Below are positions 6,200 to 10,431 of a stretch of 10,431 bases of DNA, piece after piece. The DNA comes from Plastoroseomonas sp036499545. Its GTDB lineage: Bacteria > Pseudomonadota > Alphaproteobacteria > Acetobacterales > Acetobacteraceae. A program made the position numbers and the translations under genes. A model generated the notes under the pieces. The model saw nothing but the letters and a program-made list of their open reading frames with translations. It was not told the origin of the DNA and made no database searches. The stretch lies in assembly GCA_036499545.1 (NCBI GenBank), contig DASYDR010000259.1, positions 1 to 10,431 of the forward strand, given 5' to 3'. Position 1 is the stretch's first letter. The number at the start of each line of letters is the position of its first letter.

Positions 6200-6243
6200 G
6201 CGTGATTCAGACTTTTCGGCGAGTTCGCCCCAAGTCATCACGC
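6200..6243. repeat. Structured inverted repeat related to the tolB-pal units, opposite orientation
   Basis: GCGTGAT (6200-6206) pairs with ATCACGC (6237-6243), GACTT (6210-6214) with AAGTC (6232-6236), and GGCG (6218-6221) with CGCC (6226-6229) around a short AGTT loop. TCA at 6207-6209 is an unpaired bulge, and TTC at 6215-6217 faces CC. Read on the minus strand this is the same plan as the tolB-pal units: GATGAC, then GG-rich stem, GAA, then GTCTGAATC. The stems differ in sequence but stay paired. Confidence 0.75.
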
Positions 6244-6281
6244 TCCAGGCAAAGACGAACCGCATTCCCGGTTCAGGACAT

Positions 6282-6286
6282 GGAGG
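6282..6286 (+). promoter_or_regulatory. Ribosome binding site that favours the cpoB TTG start
   Basis: GGAGG at 6282-6286 lies 8 bases before TTG 6295. The alternative in-frame ATG at 6280 overlaps this site and has AGGA only one base upstream, too close to work well. Confidence 0.55.
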
Positions 6287-6294
6287 CCGGAGCC

Positions 6295-7188
6295 TTGCCC
6301 AACCTACCCCGCATCCTTGCTGTGGCCCTGCTCGGCCTGGCGCTGCTGGCACCGGCCGCGGCCCGGGCGCAGATGGACAGCCGCGAGGCGATCGCCCTGC
6401 AGAACCAGCTCCTGGAACTGCGGCGGGACATGGATCAGCTCCGCCGCGGCGGCGGCGGTTCCTTGCCCGCGCCGGCAGCGCCGCGTGGCGGCGCGCCGTC
6501 CGGCGGCGGCGAAGTGGTGGGCGCGCTGCTCGGCCGGGTCGGCGACCTGGAGGAAGAAGTGCGCCGCCTGCGTGGCCGCCTGCAGGAGGCGGAGAACCGC
6601 AACCAGCAGATGGCGCAGGATATCGAGAAGCTGCGCGGCGACCTCGAATTCCGGCTCGACGCGCTGGAAGGCGGTCGCGGGGGCCAGCGGCCCGGGCAGC
6701 GGGGCGATGCCACGCCGTCGCGGCCGCAAGCGCCGCAGCAGGCGGCGGCACAGCCGTCCCAGCCCCCGGTGGCGCAGCCCCAGCCGGCGGCCGCCAGCAC
6801 GCCGCGCCCGCCGGAACGGGCGCTGTCCGAGGGCCAGGCGGCGCTCAGCCGTCGCGACTTCGCCGCCGCCGAGGCCGCGGCGCGGGAAGTGATCGCGTCC
6901 CGCAGCCAGGCCCGGTCGCAGGATGCGCAACTGCTGCTGGGCGATGCGCTGGCCGGCCGGCGCCAGTTCCAGAACGCGGCGCTGGCCTATAACGAGGCCT
7001 ATACCCGTAACCGGCAGAGCGCTCGCGCGCCGGAGGCGCTGCTCGGCCTCGCCGGCTCTTTCGCCGGCTTCAATGCCCGGCGGGAGGCTTGCGACACGCT
7101 GGACCAGCTCCGCAGCGAGTTTCCGCGCCTGTCGTCATCGCTGGCCGATCGCGCCAACGCCGCGCGGCGGAGCAATGGCTGCCGCTGA
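6295..7188 (+). CDS. cpoB: Cell division coordinator CpoB (YbgF), Tol-Pal-associated TPR protein
   Basis: Periplasmic protein that in E. coli interacts with TolA and PBP1B and links outer-membrane constriction with septal wall synthesis. From the TTG start the product has 297 residues. A signal peptide of about 25 residues is cut after AARA. A first coiled-coil segment lies at about 27-52, a Gly/Pro linker follows, and a second coiled coil is at about 80-124 (LEEEVRRLRGRLQEAENRNQ). A Pro/Gln-rich linker (130-172) leads to a C-terminal TPR domain (about 175-290) containing ALSRRDFAAAEAAAREVI and LLLGDALAGRRQFQNAALAY. The start could instead be ATG 6280, adding five residues. The open frame extends further upstream to 6043, but that part crosses the terminator and repeats. 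It follows the pal terminator, so it probably begins a separate transcript. Its end overlaps tilS. Confidence 0.92.
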   Translation: MPNLPRILAVALLGLALLAPAAARAQMDSREAIALQNQLLELRRDMDQLRRGGGGSLPAPAAPRGGAPSGGGEVVGALLGRVGDLEEEVRRLRGRLQEAENRNQQMAQDIEKLRGDLEFRLDALEGGRGGQRPGQRGDATPSRPQAPQQAAAQPSQPPVAQPQPAAASTPRPPERALSEGQAALSRRDFAAAEAAAREVIASRSQARSQDAQLLLGDALAGRRQFQNAALAYNEAYTRNRQSARAPEALLGLAGSFAGFNARREACDTLDQLRSEFPRLSSSLADRANAARRSNGCR

Positions 7189-8488
7189 GCCCCGGCGGGT
7201 CGATGCCGGCGTCAGCGCTGGCCAATTCGCGGCGCTGATGGCGCCGCTCGGCCCCTTCGGGCCGGCGCCCCGCCTCGCCGCCGGGGTCTCCGGCGGGCCG
7301 CACAGCCTGGCGCTGGCCCTGTTGGCGGATGCCTGGGCCCGGGCGCGCGGCGGCGCCTTGCTGGCTTTTATCGTCGATCATGGCCTGCGCCCGGATAGCG
7401 GGGCGGAAGCGGCGCGGGTCGCCGCCCGGCTCGCCGGCCGCGGCATCGCGGCCCGCATCCTGCCGCTCGGGCTGTCCGGCGGTGCCGGCCTGCATGAACG
7501 CGCCCGCATCGCACGGCTCGATGCATTGCTCGCCGCCTGTGGTGCGACGGGCACGCCCTGGCTGCTGCTCGGCCACCATCGCGACGACCAGGCGGAGACG
7601 CTGCTGGCCCGGGCGCTCGCCGGCAGCGGCCCCGATGGCCTTGCCGCCATGCCGGCCGCGCGCGCCGCGGCGGAGGCGTTGATCCTGCGGCCGCTGCTCG
7701 GCCTGGCACCGGTCCGGCTGGAAGCGGTCGTGGCCGCGGCGGGCCTGCTACCGGAACGTGACGCCAGCAATGCCGATCCGCGTTTCCTGCGCGCCCGGCT
7801 GCGCGCGGCGCTCGGCGAGGATGCGGCGGGGCATGCCGCGCTGGCTGAGGCCGCCGCCGGCTTCGGCCGCCGCCGCGCCGGCGGGGAGGCCGCGGTGGCG
7901 GCCCGGCTGGCGCTGGGCGCCATCCTGTCGCCGCTCGGGCATGCCTCGATCGACCCCGGCCGGCTCGGGGCGGATGCCACTGGCCTGGCTGCCTTCGGCC
8001 TGCTGCTGCGCCTGGTCGGCGGCGGCACCTACCCGCCGGAAATGGCGGCGGCCGCGGCCCTTCTCGCGCGCGGCCGCGGCACGCTGGCCGGCTGCTGGCT
8101 GCGGCCCGGCCCGCGCGGCGCCCTGCTGCTGCTGCGCGAGCCCGGCGCCGTCGCATCCCCGGTCGCGGCGTGTCGCGGTGCCCGTTGGGACGGGCGCTTC
8201 CGCCTGCTCGGCCCCGGCGCGGCGGGCCATACGCTCGGCGCGCTCGGTCCCGAGGCGCCTGGCGCCGCCGGGCGCTTGCCGGCCGCGCTGCGCCGGGCCC
8301 TGCCGGCGATCCGCGATCAGCAAGGAGCGCTGGCGGCGCTGCCCTGGCTGGACTATCCTGACCGCTCCGCCTGTCTTCCCTTCACGCTCGCCTTCGCCCC
8401 CGCCGGGGGCGCGGCGCTCGGTTGGGCGTCAGGTGAGCGGGAAGCGACGGGGCACCCATTCAAGCCTGGGCGATCCGTCCCCATCTAG
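7175..8488 (+). CDS. tilS: tRNA(Ile)-lysidine synthetase TilS
   Basis: Cytoplasmic N-type ATP pyrophosphatase that attaches lysine to C34 of the AUA-reading tRNA-Ile, changing both codon and amino-acid identity. It is essential where studied. The 437-residue product has the PP-loop region GVSGGPHSLALALL at 37-50, VDHGLRPDSGAEAA at 67-80, HHRDDQAETLLARALAGSG at 134-152, and RDASNADPRFLRARLR at 195-210, all diagnostic of TilS. Beyond about 215 the sequence is Ala/Gly/Arg-rich with weakly conserved C-terminal domains. The usual PP-loop motif is SGGxDS; here residue 43 is His (CAC) instead of Asp. The ATG at 7175 lies 14 bases inside the end of cpoB, after GGCGGAG with tight spacing. The next in-frame ATG, at 7238, would still keep the PP-loop. 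Either start implies coupling with cpoB. Confidence 0.93.
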   Translation: MAAAEPRRVDAGVSAGQFAALMAPLGPFGPAPRLAAGVSGGPHSLALALLADAWARARGGALLAFIVDHGLRPDSGAEAARVAARLAGRGIAARILPLGLSGGAGLHERARIARLDALLAACGATGTPWLLLGHHRDDQAETLLARALAGSGPDGLAAMPAARAAAEALILRPLLGLAPVRLEAVVAAAGLLPERDASNADPRFLRARLRAALGEDAAGHAALAEAAAGFGRRRAGGEAAVAARLALGAILSPLGHASIDPGRLGADATGLAAFGLLLRLVGGGTYPPEMAAAAALLARGRGTLAGCWLRPGPRGALLLLREPGAVASPVAACRGARWDGRFRLLGPGAAGHTLGALGPEAPGAAGRLPAALRRALPAIRDQQGALAALPWLDYPDRSACLPFTLAFAPAGGAALGWASGEREATGHPFKPGRSVPI

Positions 8489-8552
8489 GCTGAGCCGGGC
8501 CCCCGCCGGGCCTCGGGATGCGCCATGCGGCGAGAGGAATGGGACTGACCAC

Positions 8553-10431
<1,879 letters not shown>

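Overview
The window is a very GC-rich stretch of ordinary chromosome from a Gram-negative bacterium. The likely source is an alphaproteobacterium of the Rhodospirillales/Acetobacteraceae (Roseomonas-like) type. I infer this from the strong G/C third-position bias, the gene order ruvB-ybgC-tolQ-tolR-tolA-tolB-pal-cpoB-tilS-ftsH, and an FtsH N-terminus of the usual alphaproteobacterial form. No database search was possible. All recognised genes are on the + strand.

Layout. Positions 1-20 look like the last codons of ruvA. They run into ruvB (Holliday-junction helicase), which overlaps ybgC (acyl-CoA thioesterase) by ATGA. The Tol-Pal envelope machine follows: tolQ and tolR (inner-membrane proton channel), tolA (membrane-anchored force transducer with an unusually proline-rich shaft), tolB (periplasmic propeller, ATGA overlap with tolA, apparent twin-arginine signal) and, after a 258-base gap, pal (outer-membrane lipoprotein). 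A convincing hairpin terminator follows pal. After a second gap come cpoB/ybgF (periplasmic coiled-coil TPR partner of Tol-Pal), tilS (tRNA-Ile lysidine synthetase, start overlapping cpoB by 14 bases) and ftsH (membrane AAA+ zinc protease, cut by the window edge about 626 codons in).

How the genes work together. TolQ-TolR use the proton-motive force to energise TolA. TolA reaches through the periplasm to TolB and Pal, pulling the outer membrane inward during division, and CpoB couples this to peptidoglycan synthesis. RuvB, YbgC, TilS and FtsH are housekeeping neighbours commonly found beside the tol cluster.

What is not ordinary is in the two gaps around pal. The tolB-pal gap begins, at the tolB stop codon, with two 60-base tandem units full of inverted repeats. 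Base changes in the arms are compensated in neighbouring arms. The pal-cpoB gap holds a diverged, inverted-orientation relative with the same stem, bulge and internal-loop plan. Together they look like a family of mobile, REP-like structured repeats. Other points to check are a His in place of the usual Asp in the TilS PP-loop motif and a Tat-type signal on TolB. I found no phage, transposase, CRISPR, tRNA or rRNA, and no new multi-gene system.
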